Notes under the pieces: model-generated
Databases searched by the model: none
Seen by the model: only the letters and a program-made list of their open reading frames with translations
Told to the model about the DNA's origin: nothing
Shown here: in pieces, positions 27,748 through 36,187 of the stretch
Layout of the letters: every line of letters begins with the position of its first letter
Position numbering within the stretch: the first letter of the stretch is position 1
Program-made: the position numbers and the translations under genes
Source: Clostridia bacterium
GTDB taxonomy: Bacteria > Bacillota > Clostridia > Christensenellales > QAND01
Assembly (NCBI GenBank): GCA_017439715.1
Contig: JAFSIR010000003.1
Span: forward strand, 1 to 64,000
Length of the DNA stretch: 64,000 nucleotides
Reading direction: 5' to 3'

Positions 27748-29016
27748 TTATCTCCGGATCCGCTGGATATCGGCGCCCAGCGCGCGCATCTTGTCTTCCA
27801 AATGATCATATCCGCGGTCAATATGCGTTAACCCGCCGATCAGCGTTTCCCCTTCGGCGGCCAGGCCGGCAATCACAAGCGCAGCACCCGCCCGAAGGTC
27901 AGAGGCGATCACTTCGGCGCCGTGCAGCTTCGGCACGCCGTCTATCTCCGCCACGCGGCCCGGCTGGATCACGCGGATCTGCGCACCCATGCTGCGCAGC
28001 GCATCAAAATGCATGAACCTGTTCTCAAAAATATTCTCTTCAATGCGGGACCGCGTAGTCGCCAGCGCCATCAGCGCGCTCAGCGGCTGCATCAGGTCTG
28101 TCGGAAAACCAGGATACGGCATGGTGCGCACGGAGGTGCCGCGGTGCCGCCCGGTGCCCACCACGCGGATGCTGTCTTCGCCTTCCTCGATAAACACGCC
28201 CATCTCTTCAAGTTTGGCCGTCATGCTTTCCATATGCGTGGGGATCACGTTTGTCACCGTAACATCGCCGCCTGTGGCTGCCCCCGCGATCATAAACGTG
28301 CCCGTTTCGATCTGGTCAGGGATCACGGCATAGGTGGATGCGTGCAGGCTGTCCACCCCATTGACGCGGATCACATCCGTGCCGGCGCCCTTGATATTGG
28401 CGCCCATGGAGTTCAGGAAGTTGGCCAGGTCAACAATGTGCGGCTCTTTGGCTGCGTTGACAATGGTGGTGCGACCCACGGCGCGGGCTGCCGCCATCAG
28501 CACGTTAGCCGTTGCCCCAACGCTGACGATATCAAAATACACCTCGGCGCCTTTAAGCCGGCCGCCGTGTGCACGGGCGATCACTTCCGTATCAGTCAGT
28601 TCAATATCCGCGCCCAGCGCTTCCATGCCTTTGAGATGCTGGTCGATCGGGCGGGCGCCGATCTTGCAGCCGCCGGGCATGGCAATGCGCGCTTCCCCAA
28701 AGCGGCCGAGCATAGCACCCAGCAGGTAATACGAAGCGCGCATTTGGCTGGTCAGCTCTTCGCAGGCAACGCAGCTTTCCACAGAGCGGGAATCCACCGT
28801 CATCTGCCCGGGGCTGTATTCGATCCGGGCGCCCAGCGCACGCAAAATGTTTTCAAGAACATGCACATCCCGAATATCCGGCAAATTCTCGATGGCAACT
28901 TTTTCTTCGCTCAGCAGTGCGGCCGGCAAAATGGCCACCGATGCGTTTTTGGAACCGCTTGGACTGACCGAGCCGCGCAGCGGTTTACCGCCGTGGATCA
29001 TAAGAAATTCTTCCAA
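27748..29016 (-). CDS. murA: UDP-N-acetylglucosamine 1-carboxyvinyltransferase
   Basis: The 422-residue enzyme adds enolpyruvate from PEP to UDP-GlcNAc, the first committed step of peptidoglycan synthesis. It has GSKNASVAILPAALL near the start, the active-site loop PGGCKIGARPIDQHL with catalytic Cys117, and the late motif YPGFPTDLMQP. Cys117 predicts sensitivity to fosfomycin. The TTG at 29016 gives the family-typical N-terminus and has GGGGGG about 7 bases ahead; an ATG five codons later is possible. It is divergent from rpmH, the position where dnaA usually lies. Confidence 0.95.
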   Translation of the reverse strand: MEEFLMIHGGKPLRGSVSPSGSKNASVAILPAALLSEEKVAIENLPDIRDVHVLENILRALGARIEYSPGQMTVDSRSVESCVACEELTSQMRASYYLLGAMLGRFGEARIAMPGGCKIGARPIDQHLKGMEALGADIELTDTEVIARAHGGRLKGAEVYFDIVSVGATANVLMAAARAVGRTTIVNAAKEPHIVDLANFLNSMGANIKGAGTDVIRVNGVDSLHASTYAVIPDQIETGTFMIAGAATGGDVTVTNVIPTHMESMTAKLEEMGVFIEEGEDSIRVVGTGRHRGTSVRTMPYPGFPTDLMQPLSALMALATTRSRIEENIFENRFMHFDALRSMGAQIRVIQPGRVAEIDGVPKLHGAEVIASDLRAGAALVIAGLAAEGETLIGGLTHIDRGYDHLEDKMRALGADIQRIRR

Positions 29017-29069
29017 GTTGTTCCCCCCTATTCGTTAAAAATTTCGGGATTGTTTCCATAATTCAATTA

Positions 29070-29098
29070 ATTATAATAGATACAAAACGAATCCGCAA
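29070..29098 (-). promoter_or_regulatory. sigma-A promoter of murA
   Basis: On the minus strand TTGCGG (29093-29098), a 17-base spacer and TATAAT (29070-29075) lie about 54 bases before the murA start. The segment is AT-rich. Confidence 0.72.
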
Positions 29099-29183
29099 TA
29101 AATTTACCTGTTTTTATTCTGCCAACGCTGTGCCGCGGGTTGGAAAAACCAAATTTTTTGCAGGGTTAACGGCGGTTGCGGCA

Positions 29184-29212
29184 TTGACAGCCCCCTTGCC
29201 ATCCAGTATAAT
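29184..29212 (+). promoter_or_regulatory. perfect consensus sigma-A promoter of the rpmH operon
   Basis: TTGACA (29184-29189), exactly 17 bases, TATAAT (29207-29212). It gives a leader of about 100 bases before rpmH. Confidence 0.88.
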
Positions 29213-29219
29213 AACATAA

Positions 29220-29269
29220 CGCTGCCACGTCGTATGGTGTTATTTTTGTTGCGTACAGATACGGCAGCG
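29220..29269 (+). promoter_or_regulatory. possible structured leader of rpmH
   Basis: CGCTGCC (29220-29226) pairs with GGCAGCG (29263-29269), extended by GTAT/ATAC after a five-base bulge. ATAACA just upstream can instead pair with TGTTAT inside the loop, so two folds compete. The rest of the 301-bp murA-rpmH gap (29017-29317) holds only the two promoters and AT-rich DNA. I find no DnaA-box cluster. Confidence 0.35.
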
Positions 29270-29317
29270 AAGACAGAATTTAGAGCGGTTCGCCGCAATG
29301 GATAAGGAGTGCTTAAT

Positions 29318-29452
29318 ATGTTACAAACCTATCAGCCCAAGCGTCGTCAGCGCAAAAAAGTTCACGGTTTCCGGGCCCGCATGAAATCCCATACCGGTAT
29401 CAAAGTCCTTGCTCGCAGGCGTCGTAAGGGCCGCAAAGTAATCTCTGCGTAA
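29318..29452 (+). CDS. rpmH: 50S ribosomal protein L34
   Basis: The 44-residue basic protein starts [18 protein letters not shown] and contains [20 protein letters not shown], the full L34 signature. It is a structural protein of the large ribosomal subunit. AAGGAG lies 8 bases ahead of the ATG at 29318. It leads the rpmH-rnpA-yidD-yidC-jag transcript from a perfect promoter; rnpA begins four bases after its stop. Confidence 0.97.
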   Translation: MLQTYQPKRRQRKKVHGFRARMKSHTGIKVLARRRRKGRKVISA

Positions 29453-29456
29453 CACC

Positions 29457-29837
29457 ATGTCAGGCGGTGCTGCCGTGATCCGGCCCTATTCATTCGATAA
29501 GTCACGGCGACTGCTGCGCAACAGTCAATTTCAATATACCTATCGGCGCGGAAAAAGCTGTGCCGATGCGCGAATGGTCCTGGTAGCGGCTTCCAGTCGC
29601 GGGCGAACGCGCATTGGTTTTTCGGTGGGCAAAAAAGTGGGCAACAGCGTTGTGCGCAGCCGTGTTAAGCGGCTGATGCGCGAGAGCTGCCGGCTGCTGT
29701 ATCCTTCCTTGCAGAACGGATACAACATTGTTTTCATTGCGCGCAGCGCCATGAAAGATGCCACCTTTGCCGAAACCAACGCCACAATGACCGCCTTATT
29801 GAAAAAGGGCGGGTATTTTCGGGAGGAACCCACATGA
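29457..29837 (+). CDS. rnpA: ribonuclease P protein component
   Basis: This is the protein subunit of RNase P, which helps the catalytic RNA trim tRNA 5' leaders. The 126-residue product has the RnpA core GFSVGKKVGNSVVRSRVKRLMRE, including the RNR-like basic helix. The ATG at 29457 has a poor ribosome site and may depend on coupling to rpmH; a GTG six codons on, preceded by AGGCGG, is an alternative start. Its stop overlaps the yidD start (ATGA). Confidence 0.94.
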   Translation: MSGGAAVIRPYSFDKSRRLLRNSQFQYTYRRGKSCADARMVLVAASSRGRTRIGFSVGKKVGNSVVRSRVKRLMRESCRLLYPSLQNGYNIVFIARSAMKDATFAETNATMTALLKKGGYFREEPT

Positions 29838-30076
29838 AAAAGGTGGTTCTTGCCCTGCTGCGCGGGTATAAAAAGTATATTTCGCCGTGCCTGCCATCCG
29901 CATGCCGGTTTACGCCGACCTGTTCGGAGTATGCCATGGAAGCCGTCCAAGAATGGGGCGTTTTCATTGGCCTGATCCTTACAACGGGCCGGCTGTTGCG
30001 CTGTAACCCATTATTCAAAGGCGGGTATGATCCTGTACCTGTACGCCGCAGATCCGTTGGGAGGTCTACTTATTGA
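29834..30076 (+). CDS. yidD: membrane protein insertion efficiency factor YidD
   Basis: The 80-residue basic, amphipathic protein has the full YidD motif set: YKKYISPCLPSACRFTPTCSEYA, then LLRCNPLFKGGYDPVP. It assists YidC-dependent insertion of inner-membrane proteins. The start overlaps the rnpA stop by four bases, and its own stop overlaps the TTG start of yidC. The three genes are thus translationally coupled. Confidence 0.96.
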   Translation: MKKVVLALLRGYKKYISPCLPSACRFTPTCSEYAMEAVQEWGVFIGLILTTGRLLRCNPLFKGGYDPVPVRRRSVGRSTY

Positions 30077-31107
30077 GCTGGATCAGTGATAACTTTATCT
30101 CCAATTTCTTTGTAAGCATTATCAATTGGCTGTATGGACTTACCGGCAGCTATATTCTCTCCGTGGCTCTGTTCACGCTGCTGATCAAGCTGCTGCTCAG
30201 CCCGCTGGAAATCAAACAGCGCCGCAACACGCAGCGCCAGATGGCTGTCTCCAACACCGTTAGGGAGATCAACCGCCGTTATAAGCATGATCCCCGCCTG
30301 GCCCAGCAGAAAGTGACCGAGTTCTACAAAAAGAACAACATCTCCACCGGCGCCGGCTGCCTGCCGCTGCTGCTGCAGATGCCCATCCTTTTTGCCATGT
30401 TCGGCGCAGTCAGCCTGCTGAGCAACTATCAGAGCATCGAGCTGGTGGTCGGCCTTGCCAAAGATCCGACCCTGATGCCGGCTTCCTTCCTGTGGGTGCA
30501 CAATATCTGGCGGCCCGACTCCGGCAGCTCCGCCGTTATGCCCAATACCGCCGAGTTCGTCACCACAGTGGCCAACATGATGCGCCATCTGTCCGGCGAC
30601 ACGCTGATGACTGCGGTTGAGCTGGTCACCCATAGTGAGATCAATCAGATCGCGCTTACGGCTGCCAAGCTCCCGGCCGGTTCTTTCTTCTCCGGCCTGG
30701 CTAACGCCTCGCTTGCCAGTATCCCTGCCGATACAGTGAGCACTGCAGTGTCCATGAACTATGGCACGGTGGCTGCCCCCGTTCAGGTTGCCTATGAAGG
30801 CCTGAACAACGGCTTCTATGTGTTCCCCGTTATTGCGGCGCTGACCACGTATCTGTCCAGTGTGCTGCAGCGCGTGCGCAATGACAAACTCAACGCGGCA
30901 AACAATGCCGAGAACGTGCCCGGTTCCGGCCTGTCGGCCAGCATGGAATATATCATGCCGATCATCACCTTCGTTTGGACACTGAAGATGAACGTTTGCT
31001 TTGCCGTGTACTGGATCGTCAACAACTTGATCACCGTGATCCAAATGCCGGTTATCTCTTGGCTGATCGAGCGCGATCGTAAAAAGGAGATCGTTTATAC
31101 CGACTAA
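30073..31107 (+). CDS. yidC: membrane protein insertase YidC/SpoIIIJ
   Basis: The 344-residue protein inserts and folds membrane proteins. It has an N-terminal helix, the LIKLLLSPLEIKQ and MPILFAMFGAVSLL helices, a cytoplasmic coiled region and C-terminal helices ending NLITVIQMPVISWL. An external loop of about 100 residues (about 135-240) separates the second and third core helices, longer than in Bacillus SpoIIIJ. No lipobox or cleavable signal is obvious. The TTG start at 30073 overlaps the yidD stop and has GGGAGGT 7 bases upstream. It is followed by jag, its usual partner. Confidence 0.92.
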   Translation: MSWISDNFISNFFVSIINWLYGLTGSYILSVALFTLLIKLLLSPLEIKQRRNTQRQMAVSNTVREINRRYKHDPRLAQQKVTEFYKKNNISTGAGCLPLLLQMPILFAMFGAVSLLSNYQSIELVVGLAKDPTLMPASFLWVHNIWRPDSGSSAVMPNTAEFVTTVANMMRHLSGDTLMTAVELVTHSEINQIALTAAKLPAGSFFSGLANASLASIPADTVSTAVSMNYGTVAAPVQVAYEGLNNGFYVFPVIAALTTYLSSVLQRVRNDKLNAANNAENVPGSGLSASMEYIMPIITFVWTLKMNVCFAVYWIVNNLITVIQMPVISWLIERDRKKEIVYTD

Positions 31108-31119
31108 TAGGAGGTTCCC

Positions 31120-31974
31120 TTGAAAACTTTGGAAAGCCAGGGAAAGACAGTTGATGAGGCCATATTTTGCGGCCTTGATCAAATGGGTCTTTCCATTGAT
31201 GAAGTAGATATAGAGATCATTCAGGAAGGCGGTAAAGGTTTCCTCGGTATCGGCGCCAAACAATGCATCGTTCGGCTCACCGAGCGCGAGAAAGCCGATG
31301 TGGAACGCATCCTGATGGAGCAAGCCGCTGAGCTTGCCCGTGAAAAGGAAGAAAAAGCGCAGCGTGCCCAGGAGCGTCGGGCTGAGCGGGCCGAGCGCCC
31401 CAAGCATGCCCAGCGCGATCACGGCGGAAAGCAGGAAGGCCACTCTCGCCGCCATGACGAGCGCCGTTCCGGCCGCAGCCGCCATGCACATGATGAAGAG
31501 CCCGTGGAAGAGCGCGTTCTCGGCGAGCCGTGTGACGGCGGCGAAGAAGCTGCGTTCCTTCGCGAAGTGCTCACCCGCATGGGCCTGAACGCCACGGTGG
31601 AATGTTTCCATGACGATTCCAGCCTGTATATGCGCGTTTCCGGCAACAACATGGGCATCCTGATCGGCCGGCGCGGTGACACGCTCAACGCCCTGCAGTA
31701 TCTGACCAGCCTTGTTGCCAACCGCAAGGAAGGCCCCTTCCGCCGCATTGTGGTGGACACGGAAAACTATCGCACCAAGCGGGATCAAACGCTGGTTCGC
31801 CTGGCCAAACGCATGGCCAGCGATGTAGCGCGCACGGGCAAACCGGTAACCATGGAGCCCATGAATCCCTATGAACGCCGCATTCTGCACTCTACGCTGC
31901 AAGATCATCCGTCTGTTACAACATACAGTGAGGGCGAGGAGCCGCAGCGGCGCGTTGTCATTGCCAGAAAATGA
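31120..31974 (+). CDS. jag: RNA-binding protein Jag/KhpB (SpoIIIJ-associated)
   Basis: The 284-residue protein has three parts. A Jag-N domain covers residues 1-52 (KTVDEAIFCGLDQMG, KGFLGIGAK). A long, highly charged linker covers about 53-140, rich in Arg, Glu and His. KH-II (GILIGRRGDTLNALQYL) and R3H (NPYERRILHSTLQ) domains fill 140-284. KhpB binds RNA and affects cell division and sporulation. The linker is longer and more Arg/His-rich than usual and probably disordered. The TTG start at 31120 has AGGAGG just ahead. A terminator follows before mnmE. Confidence 0.93.
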   Translation: MKTLESQGKTVDEAIFCGLDQMGLSIDEVDIEIIQEGGKGFLGIGAKQCIVRLTEREKADVERILMEQAAELAREKEEKAQRAQERRAERAERPKHAQRDHGGKQEGHSRRHDERRSGRSRHAHDEEPVEERVLGEPCDGGEEAAFLREVLTRMGLNATVECFHDDSSLYMRVSGNNMGILIGRRGDTLNALQYLTSLVANRKEGPFRRIVVDTENYRTKRDQTLVRLAKRMASDVARTGKPVTMEPMNPYERRILHSTLQDHPSVTTYSEGEEPQRRVVIARK

Positions 31975-31978
31975 ACAG

Positions 31979-32005
31979 AAAGCCCCGCAAGCCGCGGGGC
32001 TTTTT
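31979..32005 (+). terminator. intrinsic terminator between jag and mnmE
   Basis: AAAGCCCCGC and GCGGGGCTTT flank a five-base loop and are followed by T5. The mnmE ribosome site lies 5 bases further on, so mnmE depends on read-through or processing. Confidence 0.78.
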
Positions 32006-32020
32006 CAATAAGGAGCACCC

Positions 32021-33385
32021 ATGATCGAACAGGACACCATTTTTGCGCTGTCAACTTCTGAAACGCCGGGCGGCATTGCCGTTGTGCGCATTTCCGGGCC
32101 GCAGGCGCGCCAAGCCATGGCTTTATGCTTTCACCGCCCCAAAGGCGGGGATTGTGTGCCCCGCATGCTCACCTATGGGCATGTGATGGACGGAGAAACG
32201 CCGATAGATGAATGCATGGCGGTTTTCCTGCCCGCCCCGCACACCTATACACGGGAAGATATTGTTGAGCTGCAATGCCACGGCGCACCGGCCGTGATCG
32301 AGCAAATCTTGGCCCTGCTGGGCCGGCTGCCGCTGGGCCTGCGCCCCGCCGCGCCGGGCGAGTTCACCCGCCGCGCCTATGAAAATGGGCGGATCGATCT
32401 TGCACGGGCTGAAGCCGTGATGGATCTGATCGCTGCTCAGTCCCGCGCAGGGGCGCGCCGCTCACTGCAGCAGCTGAGCGGGTCTCTCTCGGCCAGTATC
32501 CTTTCGCTTCATGATACACTTGTGGAGGCGATCGCCGCTGTGGACGCGGGGATCGATTTCCCTGAAGATGATTGGGAGCAGGAAGCAAACCAACGCGGGT
32601 TTATGCTGATGCAGTCCGTGCGCGAGAAAATCGCAGAACTCCTTGGGTCTTATTCGGGCGGCCGATTGGTGCAAAACGGGGTGCGCTGCGCCATCGTTGG
32701 CCGGCCAAACGTGGGCAAAAGCTCGTTTTTAAATGCTGCGGCCGGGTTTGAACGCGCCCTTGTTTCCGAGCAGGCGGGCACCACGCGGGATATGATTGAG
32801 CTGGCGCTGAGCGTAAACGGCATGGCGATCACGCTGATGGACACGGCGGGCGTTCGCTCTGACGCAAGCGGGCTGGAACGCCTGGGCATGGACCTGAACG
32901 TAAAACATATTCAGGCCGCCGATGTGGTGATATTTGTTGCGGATGGATCTGCTCCGTTAACGGAGGATGACCGGTTGGTTGCCCAGTCACTGCCTGATGT
33001 GCCGGTGGTCGTTGCCCTGAACAAGGCGGATCTTGGCTGTGTACTTTCGGAAGATGATTTTTCCATGCTGGGCGGTACGCCGGTGTTCGTGCCGTGCTGC
33101 GCGCGCAGCGGCGAAGGGGTATCTGCTGTGCTGGAAGCGGTGCTGGAAGCACTGCCGCTCCCGTCAGACGGCGTAGGCATCACAAACGCGCGGCATGCCG
33201 ATGCGCTTGAACGGGCGCTGGCACTGCTTGACAGGGCAACAAACGCCTACGCCGCCGGCGAGTTTGCGGATATGGCCGCCATGTATGCGCGTGATGCGCT
33301 GGCCTGCCTGGATGAAATATTGGGATACGGCGTGGAAGAATCGGTTGTTGACCGCATCTTCAGCGCATTCTGTGTAGGGAAGTGA
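32021..33385 (+). CDS. mnmE: tRNA uridine-5-carboxymethylaminomethyl synthesis GTPase MnmE
   Basis: The 454-residue GTPase works with MnmG to modify uridine 34 of tRNAs reading two-fold degenerate codons. The N-terminal tetrahydrofolate-binding domain (DTIFALSTSETPGGIAVVRISG) is followed by helices and a G domain. G1 is GRPNVGKS (about 226-233), with DTAG (G3) and NKAD (G4) further on. The C-terminal FCVGK holds the catalytic Cys in the CxGK motif. AAGGAG precedes the ATG, and mnmG begins three bases after the stop. Confidence 0.97.
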   Translation: MIEQDTIFALSTSETPGGIAVVRISGPQARQAMALCFHRPKGGDCVPRMLTYGHVMDGETPIDECMAVFLPAPHTYTREDIVELQCHGAPAVIEQILALLGRLPLGLRPAAPGEFTRRAYENGRIDLARAEAVMDLIAAQSRAGARRSLQQLSGSLSASILSLHDTLVEAIAAVDAGIDFPEDDWEQEANQRGFMLMQSVREKIAELLGSYSGGRLVQNGVRCAIVGRPNVGKSSFLNAAAGFERALVSEQAGTTRDMIELALSVNGMAITLMDTAGVRSDASGLERLGMDLNVKHIQAADVVIFVADGSAPLTEDDRLVAQSLPDVPVVVALNKADLGCVLSEDDFSMLGGTPVFVPCCARSGEGVSAVLEAVLEALPLPSDGVGITNARHADALERALALLDRATNAYAAGEFADMAAMYARDALACLDEILGYGVEESVVDRIFSAFCVGK

Positions 33386-33388
33386 CGC

Positions 33389-35263
33389 ATGAATAATTTT
33401 GATGTTATCGTGATCGGGGCCGGGCATGCCGGCTGTGAAGCGGCGCTGGCCTGTGCACGCACGGGGCAGAAAACGCTTTGTTTTGCCCTGCATATGGATT
33501 CCGTTGCTTTTTTGGCGTGCAACCCCGCAGTGGGCGGCACCAGTAAGGGCCACCTTGTGCGCGAAGTGGACGCGCTGGGCGGCGAAATGGGCCGGGCGAC
33601 TGACCAAACCCTGCTGCAGTCCCACATGCTGAACCTGCGCAAAGGACCGGCCGTGCATTCCCTGCGTGCGCAGGTGGATAAGCAGGCGTATGCCGGATAT
33701 ATGCGCCGTGTGCTGGAAACGCAGGAAAACCTAACGCTGCTGCAGGCAGAAGCCGCTGAGATCTTAACGGAAAATGGCCGTGTTTGCGGCGTTGTATCGG
33801 CCTATGGGCAAACATACAGGGCCCGCGCCGTTGTGGTGTGCACGGGCGTGTATTTAAGAAGCCGCACCATCACGGGCGAGTATATTGCGCAAACCGGGCC
33901 GAGCGGCCTGCTGAACAGCCGCTTTCTGGCAGACAGTTTAACGGATCTTGGCATCACGCTGCGGCGCTTCAAAACGGGCACACCGCCCCGTCTTGACGGA
34001 AAAACGGTGGATTACTCGCAGTTTGAGCCGCAGCATGGCGATGAAAAGATCGTGCCCTTCTCGTTTATGACCGACCCGGCCTCGTTTGACGGGCTGCAAC
34101 AGGCCGTTTGCTATCTCGGCTATACAAACGAAGCCACACATGAGATCCTCCGCGCCAATCTTGACCGCAGCCCCATGTTTTCCGGGGTGATCGATGGCAC
34201 AGGCGCGCGCTATTGCCCGAGCATTGAAGATAAAGTTGTGCGCTTTGCGGATAAGCCGCGCCACCAGCTTTTCATTGAACCTGAAGGCAATTATACGGAC
34301 GAAGTGTATGTGCAGGGCTTTTCCACTTCCATGCCGTTTGATGTGCAGGAGCGCGCGCTTCACACCATCAAAGGGCTGGAAAACGCGCGTATCGTGCGCG
34401 CCGGATACGCCATTGAATATGATTGCATCGATGGGCGGTGCCTGTCGCTGTCGCTGATGCACCAGGATATTGCCGGGCTGTTCTTTGCCGGGCAGATCGT
34501 TGGCTCCAGCGGCTATGAAGAAGCTGCGGCGCAGGGCCTGCTGGCCGGGCTGAACGCTTCGCTTTATCTTAGGAACCAACCGCCGCTGGTGCTCAGCCGC
34601 ATGCAGGCGTATCTGGGCGTACTGGTGGACGATCTTGTGACAAAAGGAACGCCTGAACCGTATCGAATGATGACGGCGCGGGCAGAATATCGCCTTTTGC
34701 TGCGCCAGGATAATGCCGATCTGCGGCTTACCGCGCTGGCGCACCAAGCAGGCCTTGCCGATGATGTGCGCATGCGCCGCACAGAGCAGCGGGCTGCACA
34801 GTTGGAAGCGTTAACGGCGTTTATTGATTCCGCCCGCCTGACTTCCGAACAGGCACAGGCCCTTTTGCCGGGCGTTGAAAATGTGGCCGGGCAAACGCTG
34901 GCCCGCCTGTTGGCCCGCCCGGAGATCACCCTTACCATGCTAAAACCGCTGGCCCCGGAATTGGCCGAGTACCCGAGCGATGTGCTCTCGCTCTTAGAAA
35001 CGGAAGTAAAATACCGCGGGTATATCGAGCGGCAGCAGCGCGATGTTGAGCGGCAGAAAAAGGCCGAATCACGGGTGCTTCCGCCAAACCTTGATTATGC
35101 TTCCATGCATGGGCTGCGAACGGAAGCCCGCCAGAAACTGGCCGCCGTTCGCCCCGAAAACCTAGGACAGGCCGCGCGCATTTCTGGCGTTTCCCCGGCG
35201 GATATCGATGTGCTGAGCGTGTTCCTCACGCAGCTGGAACGGAGGCAGGCCCTTGAGAACTGA
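33389..35263 (+). CDS. mnmG: tRNA uridine-5-carboxymethylaminomethyl synthesis enzyme MnmG
   Basis: The 624-residue FAD protein is the partner of MnmE in forming cmnm5U34. It has the N-terminal dinucleotide motif GAGHAGCEAALA. The conserved segments CNPAVGGTSKGHLVREVDALGG, LNLRKGPAVHSLRAQ and GQIVGSSGYEEAAAQG follow. The C-terminal helical domain binds tRNA and MnmE. Length is normal. It lies between mnmE and rsmG, with its last codons overlapping the rsmG start, the usual origin-proximal order. Confidence 0.97.
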   Translation: MNNFDVIVIGAGHAGCEAALACARTGQKTLCFALHMDSVAFLACNPAVGGTSKGHLVREVDALGGEMGRATDQTLLQSHMLNLRKGPAVHSLRAQVDKQAYAGYMRRVLETQENLTLLQAEAAEILTENGRVCGVVSAYGQTYRARAVVVCTGVYLRSRTITGEYIAQTGPSGLLNSRFLADSLTDLGITLRRFKTGTPPRLDGKTVDYSQFEPQHGDEKIVPFSFMTDPASFDGLQQAVCYLGYTNEATHEILRANLDRSPMFSGVIDGTGARYCPSIEDKVVRFADKPRHQLFIEPEGNYTDEVYVQGFSTSMPFDVQERALHTIKGLENARIVRAGYAIEYDCIDGRCLSLSLMHQDIAGLFFAGQIVGSSGYEEAAAQGLLAGLNASLYLRNQPPLVLSRMQAYLGVLVDDLVTKGTPEPYRMMTARAEYRLLLRQDNADLRLTALAHQAGLADDVRMRRTEQRAAQLEALTAFIDSARLTSEQAQALLPGVENVAGQTLARLLARPEITLTMLKPLAPELAEYPSDVLSLLETEVKYRGYIERQQRDVERQKKAESRVLPPNLDYASMHGLRTEARQKLAAVRPENLGQAARISGVSPADIDVLSVFLTQLERRQALEN

Positions 35264-35957
35264 ACTGAAAGCCGCTTTTACGGCCTACGGCCTGCCGCTG
35301 GGCGATGAACAGGCCGATGCGCTGGCCGCTTATCACGAGCATTTATTGGTTGTGGATGCGGAAATGAACCTCACTGCGATTCACGACAATGCACAGGCCA
35401 CTTTATTGCACTATCTTGACAGTGCGTCCGTGCTCCGTCAGCCGGGTTTGGCGCAAAATGCACATCTGGCAGATGTTGGTTCGGGCGCAGGATTTCCCGG
35501 CCTGGTGCTGGCCGTGCTGCGGCCTGACCTGAAGGTCACGCTGATGGATGCGCTGCAAAAGCGTGTTCGCTTTTTGGAGGATCTGGCAGGGCGGCTGTCG
35601 CTTTCCAATGTGCGCGTTGTGCAAACGCGCGCGGAAGATGCGGGCCGCAACAAGTTTTTCCGCGAAAAGTTTGATATCGTAACGGCGCGGGCGGTGGCGG
35701 CTCTGCCGGTTTTATGTGAATATTGCCTGCCGTTGGTTAAAAAAGGCGGCGTTATGATTGCATACAAAGGCGCCCGCGCGGCGGAAGAAGTTGCGCAGGC
35801 CGAACAGGCTGTGCGCCTGTTGGGTGGCAGCGCACCGCAGCTGATCGAAGCTGCTCTGCCCGGGCGGTCGCACCATTTGATTCAAATCGGCAAGATAACG
35901 CAAACACCGGCGCGTTTCCCGCGCAAAGCGGGCACGCCCACTCGCCAGCCGCTTTGA
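35253..35957 (+). CDS. rsmG: 16S rRNA (guanine527-N7) methyltransferase
   Basis: The 234-residue SAM-dependent enzyme methylates G527 of 16S rRNA; loss gives low-level streptomycin resistance in other bacteria. It has NLTAI, the SAM motif DVGSGAGFPGL, LMDALQKRVRFLE and ARAVAALPVL. A short extension rich in Arg and Pro ends the chain. The TTG start at 35253 lies inside the last codons of mnmG, with GGAGGC ahead. It is followed by a terminator at 36059. Confidence 0.95.
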   Translation: MRTELKAAFTAYGLPLGDEQADALAAYHEHLLVVDAEMNLTAIHDNAQATLLHYLDSASVLRQPGLAQNAHLADVGSGAGFPGLVLAVLRPDLKVTLMDALQKRVRFLEDLAGRLSLSNVRVVQTRAEDAGRNKFFREKFDIVTARAVAALPVLCEYCLPLVKKGGVMIAYKGARAAEEVAQAEQAVRLLGGSAPQLIEAALPGRSHHLIQIGKITQTPARFPRKAGTPTRQPL

Positions 35958-36058
35958 TTTGACAGAGCTTCCTGTTCGGCTGCATTGCCCGGCCAATAGG
36001 GCACGCGTTCCCTGTTTGAAAAGCCTGTTTTTTCATGCTTTATATGTGCGTCTGTCTG

Positions 36059-36086
36059 CCGCGCTCCGTAAAGGGGCGCGGTTTTT
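36059..36086 (+). terminator. intrinsic terminator after rsmG
   Basis: CCGCGCTCC (36059-36067) pairs with GGGGCGCGG (36073-36081, one G-T pair), followed by T5. The rest of the 230-bp rsmG-noc gap shows no gene I would support. Confidence 0.75.
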
Positions 36087-36187
36087 GACTTGTTTTCTCC
36101 GTTCCTGTCTTGTTGCGCCGCAAACCGCTTGTTGTCCGTTTTTGTATGGTAAGGTCGGCTTATGAACCGGAAAAGGAGCTGATCGTT

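Noticed and set aside
29017-29317. murA-rpmH gap as replication origin
   Set aside because: The gap is AT-rich and sits where an origin often lies, but I find no TTATCCACA-like cluster on either strand and no dnaA beside it.
35959-36165. Small frame between rsmG and noc
   Set aside because: It has no ribosome site, spans the rsmG terminator hairpin and gives a low-complexity product.
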